From: an uncultured Clostridium sp.
GTDB lineage: Bacteria; Bacillota; Clostridia; Peptostreptococcales; Peptostreptococcaceae
Reading direction: 5' to 3'
Assembly (NCBI GenBank): GCA_900557165.1
Contig: USRS01000004.1
Location: 1-50,619, forward strand
DNA length: 50,619 nt
The notes under the pieces were generated by a model. That model searched no databases. It saw nothing but the letters and a program-made list of their open reading frames with translations, and was not told the DNA's origin. The translations under genes were made by a program, and so were the position numbers. How positions within the stretch are numbered: the first letter of the stretch is position 1; the number at the start of each line of letters is the position of its first letter. This document shows, in pieces, positions 1-9,487 of this stretch.

Positions 1-1686
1 ATCTTCAATGTGAAATGGGAGTTGGAAGATTTAGCACTTAGATATATAGATCCAGATGGATATTATGATTTAGTAGATAAAGTTTCCATGAAAAGAAGTC
101 AAAGGGAAGAGTATATAAACAAAATAGTAAAATTACTACAAGACAAATTTAAAGAAGTTAATATAAATTGTGAAGTTTATGGAAGACCTAAGCATTTTTA
201 TAGTATTTACAAAAAAATGCAAAATAAACATAAGACTTTTGAAGAAATTTTTGATTTAACAGCTGTAAGAATAGTTGTTGATACAATAAAAGATTGCTAT
301 GCAGTTCTTGGAATGGTTCATACTTTATGGGTTCCTATGCCAGGTAGATTTAAAGATTATATTGCCATGCCAAAAGCAAATATGTATCAATCCCTTCATA
401 CTACAGTAATTGGACCTGAAGGTGAACCAGTTGAAATTCAAATAAGAACTCATGAGATGCATAATATTGCAGAATATGGTATAGCAGCTCACTGGAAATA
501 CAAAGAAGGAACTATGAGTAACGATGAAAAGATGGAAGAAAAGCTTAAATGGCTAAGACAAATGATGGAATGGGAAAAAGACGTAAAAGATCCACAGGAA
601 TTCCTAGATTCATTAAAAGAAGATGTATTCAATAGCCAAGTTTATGTATTTACTCCAAAGGGAGATGTAATAGAGCTTCCAGCAGAATCAACACCAATAG
701 ATTTTGCATATAGAGTTCATAGTAAAGTAGGAAATAAATGTGTAGGTGCTAAGATTAATGGAAGATTAGTACCAATTGACTATAAATTACAAAATGGAGA
801 AATTGTAGAAGTTATAACTTCGGCCAACTCAACTGGTCCAAGTAGAGACTGGCTAAAAATAGTTAAAACTCCAAATGCTAGAAATAGAATAAGACAATTT
901 TTCAAAAAAGAGAGACGAGATGAAAATATTGAAAGAGGATATGAAGTTTTAGAAAAGGAGTTCAAAAGATATGGACTTCCACTAAAAGATTCTTCAATAG
1001 ACAAATTCATGGAACAGGTTGCAAAAAAATTCAACCAACCAAGCGTTGAAGATTTAATTGCAACAATAGGATATGGTGGTATAACACCTAGTCAGGTTGT
1101 TCCAAAGGTTAGAGATTTCTATCTTAAAGAAGAAAAGAAAAAAGAAAAAGAACATAGACAAAAAGAACTTGAAAATGAAGATTTATCACAATATAAAATA
1201 AGTGATAAAGAATATAAAGAAAAAAGAAAGAAAAGTAGTTCTGGGGTTATAGTAAAAGGTTTAGATAATATACTAGTTAGATTTGCTAAATGTTGTAATC
1301 CACTACCAGGAGATGAGATTATAGGATATGTTACAAAAGGTAGAGGAGTTGCTATACATAGAGCAGATTGTCCAAACTGTAAATTAGATAATGAAATTTT
1401 CAAAAAGAGATTAGTAGATGTTGAATGGGATAATCCTAAAAAATCTAAATTCGAAGGTGAAATTAGAATAATAGGTACTGATAGAAAAAGTATGCTAAAT
1501 GATATTATCCATACAATAGCTGTGCAAAAACTTAATATAAATGGAGTTAATGCAAGAAAATCAAAAGATGAAATAACTCAAATTAACTTATTAGTAGAAG
1601 TAAATGATATTTCTGAGCTAACAAACTTAATGAAAAAAATTAAAGCTATACCTGGTGTAGATGATGTTTTCAGGGTAAGAAATTAG
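1..1686 (+). CDS. relA: RelA/SpoT-type (p)ppGpp synthetase, 5'-truncated by window edge
   Basis: This is the C-terminal ~560 residues of a bifunctional Rel enzyme, which makes and hydrolyses the stringent-response alarmone (p)ppGpp from GTP/GDP and ATP. The reading frame is open to base 1, so the GTG at position 10 is internal; the N-terminal HD hydrolase domain lies outside the window. Visible parts are the synthetase domain (about residues 60-165 of the fragment, with YGRPKHFYSIYKKM, RFKDYIAMPK and the catalytic-region EIQIRT), a TGS domain (about 208-270), a conserved Cys segment (FAKCCNPLPGDEI) and a C-terminal ACT domain. The dtd start codon follows 9 bp after the stop, so the two are probably co-transcribed. 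Confidence 0.96.
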   Translation: MFNVKWELEDLALRYIDPDGYYDLVDKVSMKRSQREEYINKIVKLLQDKFKEVNINCEVYGRPKHFYSIYKKMQNKHKTFEEIFDLTAVRIVVDTIKDCYAVLGMVHTLWVPMPGRFKDYIAMPKANMYQSLHTTVIGPEGEPVEIQIRTHEMHNIAEYGIAAHWKYKEGTMSNDEKMEEKLKWLRQMMEWEKDVKDPQEFLDSLKEDVFNSQVYVFTPKGDVIELPAESTPIDFAYRVHSKVGNKCVGAKINGRLVPIDYKLQNGEIVEVITSANSTGPSRDWLKIVKTPNARNRIRQFFKKERRDENIERGYEVLEKEFKRYGLPLKDSSIDKFMEQVAKKFNQPSVEDLIATIGYGGITPSQVVPKVRDFYLKEEKKKEKEHRQKELENEDLSQYKISDKEYKEKRKKSSSGVIVKGLDNILVRFAKCCNPLPGDEIIGYVTKGRGVAIHRADCPNCKLDNEIFKKRLVDVEWDNPKKSKFEGEIRIIGTDRKSMLNDIIHTIAVQKLNINGVNARKSKDEITQINLLVEVNDISELTNLMKKIKAIPGVDDVFRVRN

Positions 1687-1695
1687 GAGGAAAAT

Positions 1696-2145
1696 ATGAG
1701 AGCAGTTGTACAAAAAGTTTCATCTTCTAAAGTAACAGTAGATGGAGAAGTTATTGGACAAATTAATCAAGGATTATTAGTTTTACTAGGGGTAACTCAT
1801 GATGATACATCTAAAGATGTTGATTATATGGTAGACAAAGTAACAAATTTAAGAATATTTGAAGATGAAAATGGTAAAATGAATTTATCTTTAAAAGATA
1901 TCAAAGGAGAAATTTTAGCAGTTTCTCAATTTACTTTATATGGTGATGCTAGAAAAGGAAGAAGACCTAGTTTTTCTGATGCTGCTAGACCAGAAATAGC
2001 AAATCCTCTATATGAAGAATTTGTTCAGAAAGTAAAAGATTTAAATATAAATGTGGGAACTGGAAAATTTGGCGCGCATATGATGGTTGATTTAACTAAT
2101 GATGGACCAGTTACTATATTATTAGAATCACGAAAAGAATTCTAG
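1696..2145 (+). CDS. dtd: D-aminoacyl-tRNA deacylase
   Basis: Removes D-amino acids (and glycine mischarged on tRNA-Ala) from tRNAs in the cytoplasm. The 149-residue length is normal for the family. The two signature segments are present: [17 protein letters not shown] around residues 77-93 and the Gly-cisPro segment NDGPVTI near residue 135. The start is supported by TAGGAGG just upstream, which overlaps the relA stop. relA-dtd linkage is common in Firmicutes. Confidence 0.96.
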   Translation: MRAVVQKVSSSKVTVDGEVIGQINQGLLVLLGVTHDDTSKDVDYMVDKVTNLRIFEDENGKMNLSLKDIKGEILAVSQFTLYGDARKGRRPSFSDAARPEIANPLYEEFVQKVKDLNINVGTGKFGAHMMVDLTNDGPVTILLESRKEF

Positions 2146-2156
2146 GAGGGAAAATA

Positions 2157-2774
2157 ATGATATTAGAGAAAATAGTTGAAAGTTGCATGGGTGAAAATAC
2201 TTATGTGGTTGGAGATGAAAAAACTAAAAAATGCATTGTTATAGATCCTGGAGCAAACTTTGTGGATATAATGAGTGTTGTTAAAAAAAATAACTTAAAT
2301 GTAGAGTATGTTGTTTTAACACATGGACATGGTGATCATATAACAAATGTTTTAAAAATAAAAGAATCAACAAATGCTAAAATAGTAGCCCACGAATATG
2401 AAAAAGAAATTTTATTAGATAAAAGAAAGAATTTAAGTGCATCGCTTCCATCAAATACAGTAGAATTAGATGCAGACATATACGTTAAAGACAATGATAC
2501 ATTAAAAGTTGGAGATATGAAATTGAAGTTTATTCATACACCAGGTCATACACCAGGAAGTATGTGTATAAAAATTGATAAGCATATGTTTACAGGAGAT
2601 ACTTTATTTGCCGGAAGTATGGGTAGAACTGATTTTTATGGTGGTGACTCTAGAAAAATGGATAAATCATTAAAAAGATTAAAAAATCAAGACGATGATA
2701 TAAAAATATATCCAGGTCACGGACCGAATTCTAATTTAAAAACAGAAAAAATGACAAATCCTTTTATGAGATAA
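2157..2774 (+). CDS. Metallo-beta-lactamase fold hydrolase (glyoxalase II-like)
   Basis: A 205-residue MBL-fold metal hydrolase of the short hydroxyacylglutathione-hydrolase-like type. The metal-binding THGHGDH motif is near residue 56, HTPGHTPGS supplies a further ligand near 125-132, FTGDTLF follows at about 144, and YPGHGP supplies the last ligand near 184. The start is preceded by GGAGGG immediately after the dtd stop, so it belongs to the relA-dtd transcript. The substrate cannot be told from sequence; a thioester or glutathione-like conjugate is typical of the family. Confidence 0.9.
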   Translation: MILEKIVESCMGENTYVVGDEKTKKCIVIDPGANFVDIMSVVKKNNLNVEYVVLTHGHGDHITNVLKIKESTNAKIVAHEYEKEILLDKRKNLSASLPSNTVELDADIYVKDNDTLKVGDMKLKFIHTPGHTPGSMCIKIDKHMFTGDTLFAGSMGRTDFYGGDSRKMDKSLKRLKNQDDDIKIYPGHGPNSNLKTEKMTNPFMR

Positions 2775-2812
2775 ATTAACACTTTTCAAGGATTTCAGAA
2801 GGAGCTATAAAA

Positions 2813-4285
2813 ATGATAGGTGTAGTATTAAAAGGTCATGATTTTAAATATGAAGTAAGTGAATTAATTAAATTATTTACTTCTGAATTTAGAATGATAG
2901 ACACTAGAGATTGCATGATGGTTGTGGAAAATTCATTATTTTTCTATAATGATAAAGTTTTTTCAAAAACAGTTTATTGTGAGAATTATAATGAAATTAA
3001 TGAACATGTAGAATATAGAAGCTTAGAGGGGTTATGTGAAAGAGAACGTAAGAAGGTTATAAAGGAAACTATAAAAAGGAGTATGTTTAAAATTCTAGAG
3101 AAAAAGTTTAGAATTACTCCACCATGGGGAATACTTACAGGTATTAGACCTGTGAAAATAGTACATTCATTACTAGATGATAATTTTAGTGATGAACAAA
3201 TAAGAGAAAAGTTAACAAATGATTATTTAATTAGTGATGAAAAAATTGACTTAGCTCTTGATATTGCAAGAAGAGAAAGACAATTTATTTATCCAATAGA
3301 TGAAAATAAAGTATCTTTATATGTTAGTATTCCATTTTGCCCTACAAGATGTTATTATTGTTCATTCCCAGCTAACTCTCTTAAGCAATTTGGTAGATTA
3401 AAACCTACATATGTAGCTAAACTACTTGAAGAAGTCGATGGTGTTGCTAAGTTATTGGAAGAACAAAATAAATCAATAGAAACTTTATATATAGGTGGAG
3501 GTACTCCAACTACTTTAAGTCCTGAGGAGATGGATACATTAATAAAAGGTCTATTTGAAAGATTTGATTTAAGTAACATTAAGGAATTTACTGTAGAGGC
3601 AGGAAGGCCAGATACTATAAATAGAGAGATGTTGGAAGTTTTAAAGAAAAATAATGTTGATAGAATTAGTATAAATCCTCAAAGTATGAATGATGAAACT
3701 CTACAAAAAATAGGAAGAAATCATAATGTACAAGATATTATAGATACTTTCCATTTGGCTAGGGAAATAGGATTTGATAATATAAATATGGATATAATAC
3801 TAGGTTTAGTTGACGAAAACTTAGATATGGTTAGAAATACTTTAGATAAAATAAAAGAACTATCTCCAGAAAGTCTAACTGTTCATACCTTAGCAGTAAA
3901 AAGAACATCAAAGCTAAAAGAAAATTTAGAAGACTATGAACTTGCTCAGTATGAGGAAATGGTTAAAATGATTAGTTTAGCTAAGGAATATGCAAGTGAT
4001 ATGGGATTGAACCCTTATTATATGTACAGACAAAAACATATGCTAGGAAACCTAGAAAATATAGGTTATGCTAAAGAAGGTTATGAATGTATTTATAATA
4101 TGCAAATTATGGAGGAAAAGCAAAGTAATTATGCGCTGGGTGCTGGTTCTATAACAAAATTTGTATATCCTGATGAAGATAGAATTGAAAGGGTAGAAAA
4201 TGTCAAAAATGTTGAGCAATATATAAATAGAGTTGACGAAATGATAAAAAGAAAATATGAGGAGGTAGAGAAAAATGCTAAGTAA
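2813..4285 (+). CDS. hemZ: HemZ-type coproporphyrinogen III dehydrogenase, radical SAM
   Basis: Radical SAM enzyme related to oxygen-independent coproporphyrinogen III oxidase. At 490 residues it has the HemZ architecture: about 160 N-terminal residues before the radical SAM core, then SIPFCPTRCYYCSFP with the CxxxCxxC cluster motif, followed by IGGGTPTTL and the NPQSMND segment. SD AAGGAG lies 8 bp upstream. The 3' end overlaps the hisS start by 11 bp, which indicates translational coupling. Clostridia that keep this gene often lack full heme synthesis, so the physiological substrate may differ from the name; that is family knowledge rather than something seen here. Confidence 0.9.
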   Translation: MIGVVLKGHDFKYEVSELIKLFTSEFRMIDTRDCMMVVENSLFFYNDKVFSKTVYCENYNEINEHVEYRSLEGLCERERKKVIKETIKRSMFKILEKKFRITPPWGILTGIRPVKIVHSLLDDNFSDEQIREKLTNDYLISDEKIDLALDIARRERQFIYPIDENKVSLYVSIPFCPTRCYYCSFPANSLKQFGRLKPTYVAKLLEEVDGVAKLLEEQNKSIETLYIGGGTPTTLSPEEMDTLIKGLFERFDLSNIKEFTVEAGRPDTINREMLEVLKKNNVDRISINPQSMNDETLQKIGRNHNVQDIIDTFHLAREIGFDNINMDIILGLVDENLDMVRNTLDKIKELSPESLTVHTLAVKRTSKLKENLEDYELAQYEEMVKMISLAKEYASDMGLNPYYMYRQKHMLGNLENIGYAKEGYECIYNMQIMEEKQSNYALGAGSITKFVYPDEDRIERVENVKNVEQYINRVDEMIKRKYEEVEKNAK

Positions 4286-5537
4286 AGGTCCAAGAGGAAC
4301 AAAAGATATATTACCAAAGGAAGTATATAAATGGAACTATGTTGAAAACAAGTTCAGAGAAATATGTGCATTATATGGATATGAAGAAATGAGAACACCT
4401 ATATTTGAACATACAGAAGTTTTCACAAGAAGTGTTGGAGATACAACAGATATAGTTCAAAAAGAAATGTATACATTTACTGATAAAGGTGACAGACAAT
4501 TAAGTCTTAAACCAGAAGGAACAGCTGGAACTATAAGGTCATTTATAGAAAATAAATTATATGCTGATACACAACCAACAAAATTATTTTACATAACTCC
4601 ATGCTTTAGATATGAAAGACCACAAGCAGGAAGACAAAGACAATTCCACCAATTTGGGATAGAAGCTTTAGGTAGTGATGAGCCATCAATAGATGCAGAA
4701 GTTATATCTTTAGCCGTTCAATTTTTCAATGAAGTTGGATTAAAAGATTTATCAGTAAATATAAACTCAGTAGGATGCCCTCACTGTAGAGAAGAATATA
4801 ACAAAAACTTAAAAGCATACTTAGATGCAAAATCTGATGTGCTTTGCGAAACTTGTTTAGAAAGAAAAGACAAAAATCCAATGAGAGTTATAGATTGTAA
4901 AAATCCTACATGCAAAGAAAATTTACAAGATATACCTTTCATGATAGAACACTTATGTGATGATTGTAAAAATCACTTTGATAAATTACAAGAATACTTA
5001 AGAGAAATGGATATAAAATTTGTAGTTGATAAAACTATAGTTAGAGGTCTTGACTACTACAGAAAAACTGCTTTTGAAATAATATCAAATGATATAGGTT
5101 CACAAAGTACAGTTTGTGGTGGAGGAAGATATGATGGTCTTGTTGAACAACTTGGAGGACCAAAAGGAATAAGTGGTATAGGATTTGGTTTAGGAGCAGA
5201 AAGATTATTATTAACTTTAGAAAATAATAATATAGAAATAGAAAATCCTAAAGCTACAGATATATACATAGCAACAATAGGAGACAAAGCTAAAACTAAA
5301 AGCTTTGGTTTAGTAAAATCTCTAAGAGATAATCATATAAGTGCTGATATAGATCACTTAGGAAAAAGCTTAAAAGCTCAATTTAAATATTCAGATAAAA
5401 TAAATGCTAAATACACAATAGTTATAGGTGATGATGAATTAGATAAAGACTTAGCCACACTTAAAAACATGGCTACATCAGAACAAACTACTGTAAAACT
5501 TAGTGAATTAGTAAACGAATTAAAAAATAGATTATAA
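4275..5537 (+). CDS. hisS: Histidine--tRNA ligase
   Basis: Class II aminoacyl-tRNA synthetase that charges tRNA-His. The 420-residue length is standard. Motif 2 is seen as FRYERPQAGRQRQFHQF (about residues 112-128), the histidine-binding HisA segment as RGLDYYRKTAFE near 257, and GGGRYDGL near 279, followed by a C-terminal anticodon-binding domain. A Cys-rich insertion (about 165-235 with four CxxC-type pairs) suggests a zinc-binding insert of the kind seen in clostridial HisRS. It is coupled to hemZ by overlap and followed by a hairpin before aspS. Confidence 0.97.
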   Translation: MLSKGPRGTKDILPKEVYKWNYVENKFREICALYGYEEMRTPIFEHTEVFTRSVGDTTDIVQKEMYTFTDKGDRQLSLKPEGTAGTIRSFIENKLYADTQPTKLFYITPCFRYERPQAGRQRQFHQFGIEALGSDEPSIDAEVISLAVQFFNEVGLKDLSVNINSVGCPHCREEYNKNLKAYLDAKSDVLCETCLERKDKNPMRVIDCKNPTCKENLQDIPFMIEHLCDDCKNHFDKLQEYLREMDIKFVVDKTIVRGLDYYRKTAFEIISNDIGSQSTVCGGGRYDGLVEQLGGPKGISGIGFGLGAERLLLTLENNNIEIENPKATDIYIATIGDKAKTKSFGLVKSLRDNHISADIDHLGKSLKAQFKYSDKINAKYTIVIGDDELDKDLATLKNMATSEQTTVKLSELVNELKNRL

Positions 5538-5553
5538 TTAAAATTGATATAAA

Positions 5554-5602
5554 ACAAGGTGAAAAGATTAACTTATTATTTGAGTTTAATCTTTCACCTT
5601 GT
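5554..5602 (+). other. Strong intergenic hairpin between hisS and aspS, no U-tract
   Basis: ACAAGGTGAAAAGATTAA (5554-5571) pairs with TTTAATCTTTCACCTTGT (5585-5602), giving about 17 bp with one bulged A and a 13-nt loop. Neither side has a good run of T, so it is not a standard terminator. It could be a processing or stabilising element between two synthetase messages, or a weak attenuator. The aspS SD lies 19 bp beyond it. Confidence 0.55.
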
Positions 5603-5628
5603 AGTGCGTAAATGACAAAGGAGGAAAT

Positions 5629-7419
5629 ATGGATAATTTAAAAGGATTAAAAAGAACACACTACTGTGGCGATTTAAGAATTGCCAATGTTGGTGAAGAA
5701 GTTGTTCTTAATGGATGGGTACAAAAGAAAAGAAACTTAGGTGGATTAGTATTCGTTGATTTAAGAGATATAAAAGGAATAACTCAAATATTATTTGATA
5801 CAAATGTAAGTGAAGAAGCTTTCAACAAAGCTGAAAAATTAGGTTCAGAATATGTTGTTGCAGTTAAAGGTATAGTTAGAGAAAGACAATCTAAAAACCC
5901 TAATATGCCAACTGGAGATATAGAAATAGAAGCAACTGAACTTAGAGTTTTAAGTAAATCAGAAACTCCACCAATATATATAAAAGATAATGATAATGTT
6001 TCTGAAGATTTAAGATTAAAATATAGATTCTTAGATTTAAGAAAACCATCTATGCAAAATAATTTAGTGCTTAGAAGTAAAGTTGCTAATATAGTAAGAA
6101 ATTACTTATCAGGAAATAACTTTGTAGAAATAGAAACTCCATTCTTAATAAAGCCATCTCCAGAAGGAGCAAGGGATTATTTAGTACCAAGTAGAGTTAA
6201 CCCAGGTAAATTCTATGCATTACCACAATCACCACAATTATTTAAACAATTATTAATGGTAAGTGGAATGGACAGGTACTTCCAAATAGTAAAATGTTTC
6301 AGAGATGAAGATTTAAGAGCTGATAGACAACCAGAATTCACTCAAATAGACTGCGAAATGTCATTTGTTGATGAAGAAGATGTAATGGGTATGACAGAAA
6401 AAATGCTTCAAGAAATATTCAAAGAAGTTTTAGATGTTGATATACAATTACCAATAACAAGAATAACTTACAAAGAAGCTATGGACAGATTTGGTTCTGA
6501 TAAACCAGATACTAGATTTGGATTAGAATTTGTAAATATATCTGACATAGTTAAAGAATGTGGATTTGGTGTATTTGCCAATGCTGCATCTGATGAAAAA
6601 GGAAGTGTTAGAGGTATAAACGTTAAAGGTGGAGCAGAAGCTTTCTCTAAAAAAGGAATGAAAAAATTAGAAGAGCATGCTAAACTTTATAAAGCTAAAG
6701 GACTTGCTTGGATAAAAATAACTGAAGCAGGAATAGAATCTCCAATAGCTAAATTCTTCTCAGAAGAAGAAATGAATGCTATATTAGCCAAAATGGAAGC
6801 TGAAGCTGGGGACTTATTATTATTCATAGCTGATAAAAATGCTATAGTTTACGATGCATTAGGTCAACTTAGACTAGAAGTTGCTAGAAAACTTGATTTA
6901 ATGGATAAAAACAAATATAACTTATTATGGGTAACTGAATTCCCGCTATTCGAAAAAGACGAAGAAACTGGAAGAATGATAGCAATGCACCATCCGTTCA
7001 CATCTCCATTGGACGAAGACGTTGAAGGATTAACTGCTGAAGATAAAACTAATTTAAGAGCTAAAGCTTACGATATAGTATTAAATGGATATGAATTAGG
7101 TGGAGGAAGTGTTAGAATATCTAATGCTGATATCCAAAAGAAAATGTTTGATGCTATAGGAATAAGTGATGAAGAAGCTAATGATAAATTTGGATACTTA
7201 TTAGAAGCATTTAAATATGGTGTACCACCACATGCAGGACTTGCTATAGGATTTGATAGATTAATGATGTTACTTACAGGAGCCGATAACATAAGAGAAG
7301 TAATAGCATTCCCTAAAAATCAAAATGCAATATGTCCAATGACAAATGCACCAGGTGTTGCTGATACAGAACAATTAGAAGAATTAAGCATAAAATTAGA
7401 TGTACATGATGAGCAATAA
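5629..7419 (+). CDS. aspS: Aspartate--tRNA ligase, bacterial type
   Basis: Class II synthetase charging tRNA-Asp. At 596 residues it has the bacterial architecture: N-terminal OB-fold anticodon-binding domain (about 1-105), catalytic domain with motif 2 FRDEDLRADRQPEFTQID (about 224-241), an inserted GAD domain (about 290-420) and motif 3 GLAIGFDRLMMLL near 544. The AAAGGAGGAAAT SD directly precedes the ATG. It is probably transcribed with hisS across the intergenic hairpin and ends at the strong terminator near 7437. Confidence 0.97.
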   Translation: MDNLKGLKRTHYCGDLRIANVGEEVVLNGWVQKKRNLGGLVFVDLRDIKGITQILFDTNVSEEAFNKAEKLGSEYVVAVKGIVRERQSKNPNMPTGDIEIEATELRVLSKSETPPIYIKDNDNVSEDLRLKYRFLDLRKPSMQNNLVLRSKVANIVRNYLSGNNFVEIETPFLIKPSPEGARDYLVPSRVNPGKFYALPQSPQLFKQLLMVSGMDRYFQIVKCFRDEDLRADRQPEFTQIDCEMSFVDEEDVMGMTEKMLQEIFKEVLDVDIQLPITRITYKEAMDRFGSDKPDTRFGLEFVNISDIVKECGFGVFANAASDEKGSVRGINVKGGAEAFSKKGMKKLEEHAKLYKAKGLAWIKITEAGIESPIAKFFSEEEMNAILAKMEAEAGDLLLFIADKNAIVYDALGQLRLEVARKLDLMDKNKYNLLWVTEFPLFEKDEETGRMIAMHHPFTSPLDEDVEGLTAEDKTNLRAKAYDIVLNGYELGGGSVRISNADIQKKMFDAIGISDEEANDKFGYLLEAFKYGVPPHAGLAIGFDRLMMLLTGADNIREVIAFPKNQNAICPMTNAPGVADTEQLEELSIKLDVHDEQ

Positions 7420-7436
7420 TTTTAAAAACATATAAA

Positions 7437-7480
7437 TAAAAAGGGAGATTATAATTAAAAATTATAATCTCCCTTTTTTA
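7437..7480 (+). terminator. Rho-independent terminator after aspS
   Basis: AAGGGAGATTATAAT and ATTATAATCTCCCTT form a perfect stem with a loop of about six bases, followed by a T run. It closes the relA-to-aspS block. Confidence 0.9.
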
Positions 7481-7893
7481 GAGTAAGAAAATTAAGCTAT
7501 ATTGATAGTCCTTAATTAATAAATTAAACATATTAATTAAAGGTTAACCATCTAGGTATATATATCCTAAATGGAATAAACTATTATAGTTAAAGAAAAA
7601 ATTTATAAACATAGAGTATGAGCATTCTACTATGTTTTAAGAAGAATAAAGTATTTATGTATTAATTATAAAATCTTTAAATTATATTGTCTATAAACTT
7701 AAAAAAGTAATATAAAATTATTTTATTTTATTGTAAAACTTATTTATTATGGCGATTTAATATAAATTAAAAGGGGTACTAATAAAAAGGATAATTAATA
7801 CAAATGGGGGATTTATGTTTATAATATAATAAATATTAAAATTTTATGAGAGGAGATATAAGCTAAATTTTAGTTTATTATTTATAGAAAATC
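7481..7893. other. Intergenic AT-rich stretch with no recognised gene
   Basis: About 400 bp with frequent stops in all frames. No recognisable gene, repeat or structured RNA was found. An SD-like GAGAGGAGATA occurs near 7848-7858 and may once have served the ogt remnant that follows. Confidence 0.5.
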
Positions 7894-8104
7894 GATAATT
7901 TATATTTTTATGATATAAATTTAGGGATTATTGGAATTAAAGATAATAATAAAGCTATAACAGAAATATTTTTCTCAAAAGATAAAATAGGTGATGACAT
8001 AAAAGAAACAGATTTAATAAACAAATGGAAAACTTATAGGATATGGCGGCGGACTTGACAAAAAAGAAAAATTACTTAATATAGAAAAAATAGACAACAA
8101 ATAA
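7894..8104 (+). pseudogene. ogt: Remnant of O6-methylguanine-DNA methyltransferase, centre deleted
   Basis: Two out-of-phase fragments match opposite ends of Ogt/MGMT proteins. Frame 7894 reads YFYDINLGIIGIKDNNKAI then TEIFF and ETDLIN, which resembles the family N-terminus. From 8024 the other frame reads NGKLIGYGGGLDKKEKLLN and stops at 8102-8104, matching the extreme C-terminus. About 100 codons between them, including the PCHR active-site cysteine region, are absent and the frame is shifted. No start codon lies in the N-terminal frame after the stop at 7885-7887. The gene is therefore dead; recognition rests on remembered family sequence, not a search. Confidence 0.75.
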
Positions 8105-8116
8105 AGGAGAACAACA

Positions 8117-8950
8117 ATGTTAAACATAGGATGTCATTTATCAGTATCAAAAGGATTTAAAAATATGGGAAAGGAAGCTTTAAGTATAAATGCTAATACT
8201 TTTCAGTTTTTTACTCGTAATCCTAGGGGAGGAAAAGCAAAAGATTTAGATGAAAAAGACATAGAAGCTTTCTTACAATTAGCTAAAGAAAATAAATTTG
8301 CTAAATTATTAGCTCATGCGCCATATACATTAAATGCTTGTGCAGCAGATGAAAGCAAAAGAGAGTTTGCCATACAAACTTTTGCAGATGATTTAGCAAG
8401 ATTAGAAAAAGTACCTGGAAATTTATATAATTTCCATCCAGGAAGTCATGTGAAACAAGGTGTGGAAGTTGGAATTCAATATATAGCAGATATGATAAAT
8501 CAAACTTTAACACCAGAACATACTACTACAGTTTTACTTGAAACTATGGCAGGAAAAGGAACTGAAATAGGGAGAAACTTTGAAGAATTAAGAGCTATAA
8601 TAGATAAGGTTGAACTAGGAGACAAAATCGGTATATGTTTAGATACTTGTCATGTATATGATGCTGGATATGATATAGTTAATGATTTAGATGGTGTATT
8701 AGAAGAATTTGATAGAGTTTTAGGATTAGATAGACTAAAAGCAATTCACTTAAACGACAGTTTAAATATTTGTGGAAGTCATAAAGATAGACATGCTAAA
8801 ATAGGTGAAGGAAATATAGGATTAGAAGCTATAACTAGAATAATAAATCACCCAAAGCTTAAACATCTACCTTTCTTACTGGAAACACCAAATGAATTAG
8901 ATGGATATGCTAAAGAAATAAAATTATTAAAAAGTATATATAATGGATAA
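8117..8950 (+). CDS. nfo: Endonuclease IV, AP endonuclease
   Basis: Cleaves DNA 5' to abasic sites in base excision repair using a trinuclear zinc site in a TIM barrel. The 277-residue length fits. Metal ligands fall in AHAPY (about 74), FHPGSH (about 114), LLETMAGKG (about 148), [14 protein letters not shown] (about 180), IHLNDS (about 216), [12 protein letters not shown] (about 230) and LLETP near the end. AAAGGAGAACAACA precedes the ATG. It starts 12 bp after the ogt remnant, so the two may once have formed a DNA-repair pair. Confidence 0.96.
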   Translation: MLNIGCHLSVSKGFKNMGKEALSINANTFQFFTRNPRGGKAKDLDEKDIEAFLQLAKENKFAKLLAHAPYTLNACAADESKREFAIQTFADDLARLEKVPGNLYNFHPGSHVKQGVEVGIQYIADMINQTLTPEHTTTVLLETMAGKGTEIGRNFEELRAIIDKVELGDKIGICLDTCHVYDAGYDIVNDLDGVLEEFDRVLGLDRLKAIHLNDSLNICGSHKDRHAKIGEGNIGLEAITRIINHPKLKHLPFLLETPNELDGYAKEIKLLKSIYNG

Positions 8951-8956
8951 AAAGAA

Positions 8957-8993
8957 AAAGCCGAGGTTTTATGAAGATAAAACCTCGGCTTTT
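8957..8993 (+). terminator. Rho-independent terminator after nfo
   Basis: AAAAGCCGAGGTTTTAT pairs with ATAAAACCTCGGCTTTT around a 4-base loop. The A-rich left flank means it could also stop minus-strand transcription coming from the gene at 9039-9308. Confidence 0.88.
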
Positions 8994-9038
8994 AATAATT
9001 AACTTTTGAAGCAAAGTTTTGAAGGGAATGATATTTAA

Positions 9039-9308
9039 TTATTTATGACCACAATTACATTCTTCATGTTTATGATCATCGCTATATTTGTCATGGCAGC
9101 ATTTGTGATTAGAGTCTTTTTTGTGTGCTTTTTCATCATGTCCTTTACAACCACAACCGCCAGAACAACTATTTAAAGGCATAAATCCTTCATTATCCAT
9201 TGCGTTAGAGTTGAATGTAGGGACATCAGGAGTGATATCTTTGTTTAGAGATTGATTAGTTTTAAATTGAGGTTGATTTCTATAGGCATCATTATTTTTA
9301 TTAGTCAT
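9039..9308 (-). CDS. Small protein with His/Cys-rich tail, probable metal binder
   Basis: An 89-residue protein that I do not recognise. The ATG at 9308 is chosen because AAGGAGG sits 7 bp upstream on the minus strand; codons further upstream lack a start with an SD. The first ~50 residues are polar and low in hydrophobics. The last ~40 carry CSGGCGCKGHDEKAH, HKCCHDKYSDDHKHEECNCG and a terminal His, which is typical of metal chelation. No signal peptide or membrane segment is seen. It could be a metal store, chaperone or spore-associated protein; nothing in the neighbourhood decides. Confidence 0.75.
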   Translation of the reverse strand: MTNKNNDAYRNQPQFKTNQSLNKDITPDVPTFNSNAMDNEGFMPLNSCSGGCGCKGHDEKAHKKDSNHKCCHDKYSDDHKHEECNCGHK

Positions 9309-9430
9309 AATATACCTCCTTAAGATACTTCTCATTAATAGTATGTTAAAAAAAATTAAAAATATGGTAAGAAGAATAAAGAATAAATCGAATAATTTGC
9401 CAAATATTAAACAAAAAATAAAATTTTTTA

Positions 9431-9464
9431 AAAGAAAAAGGATGCAACTAAAAGCTACATCCTT
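9431..9464 (-). terminator. Terminator downstream of the ferredoxin gene
   Basis: On the minus strand AAGGATGTAGCT pairs with AGTTGCATCCTT (two G-U wobbles) around a 3-base loop and is followed by TTTTTCTTT. Confidence 0.8.
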
Positions 9465-9487
9465 AACATTTAAAAATAAAATTTAAA

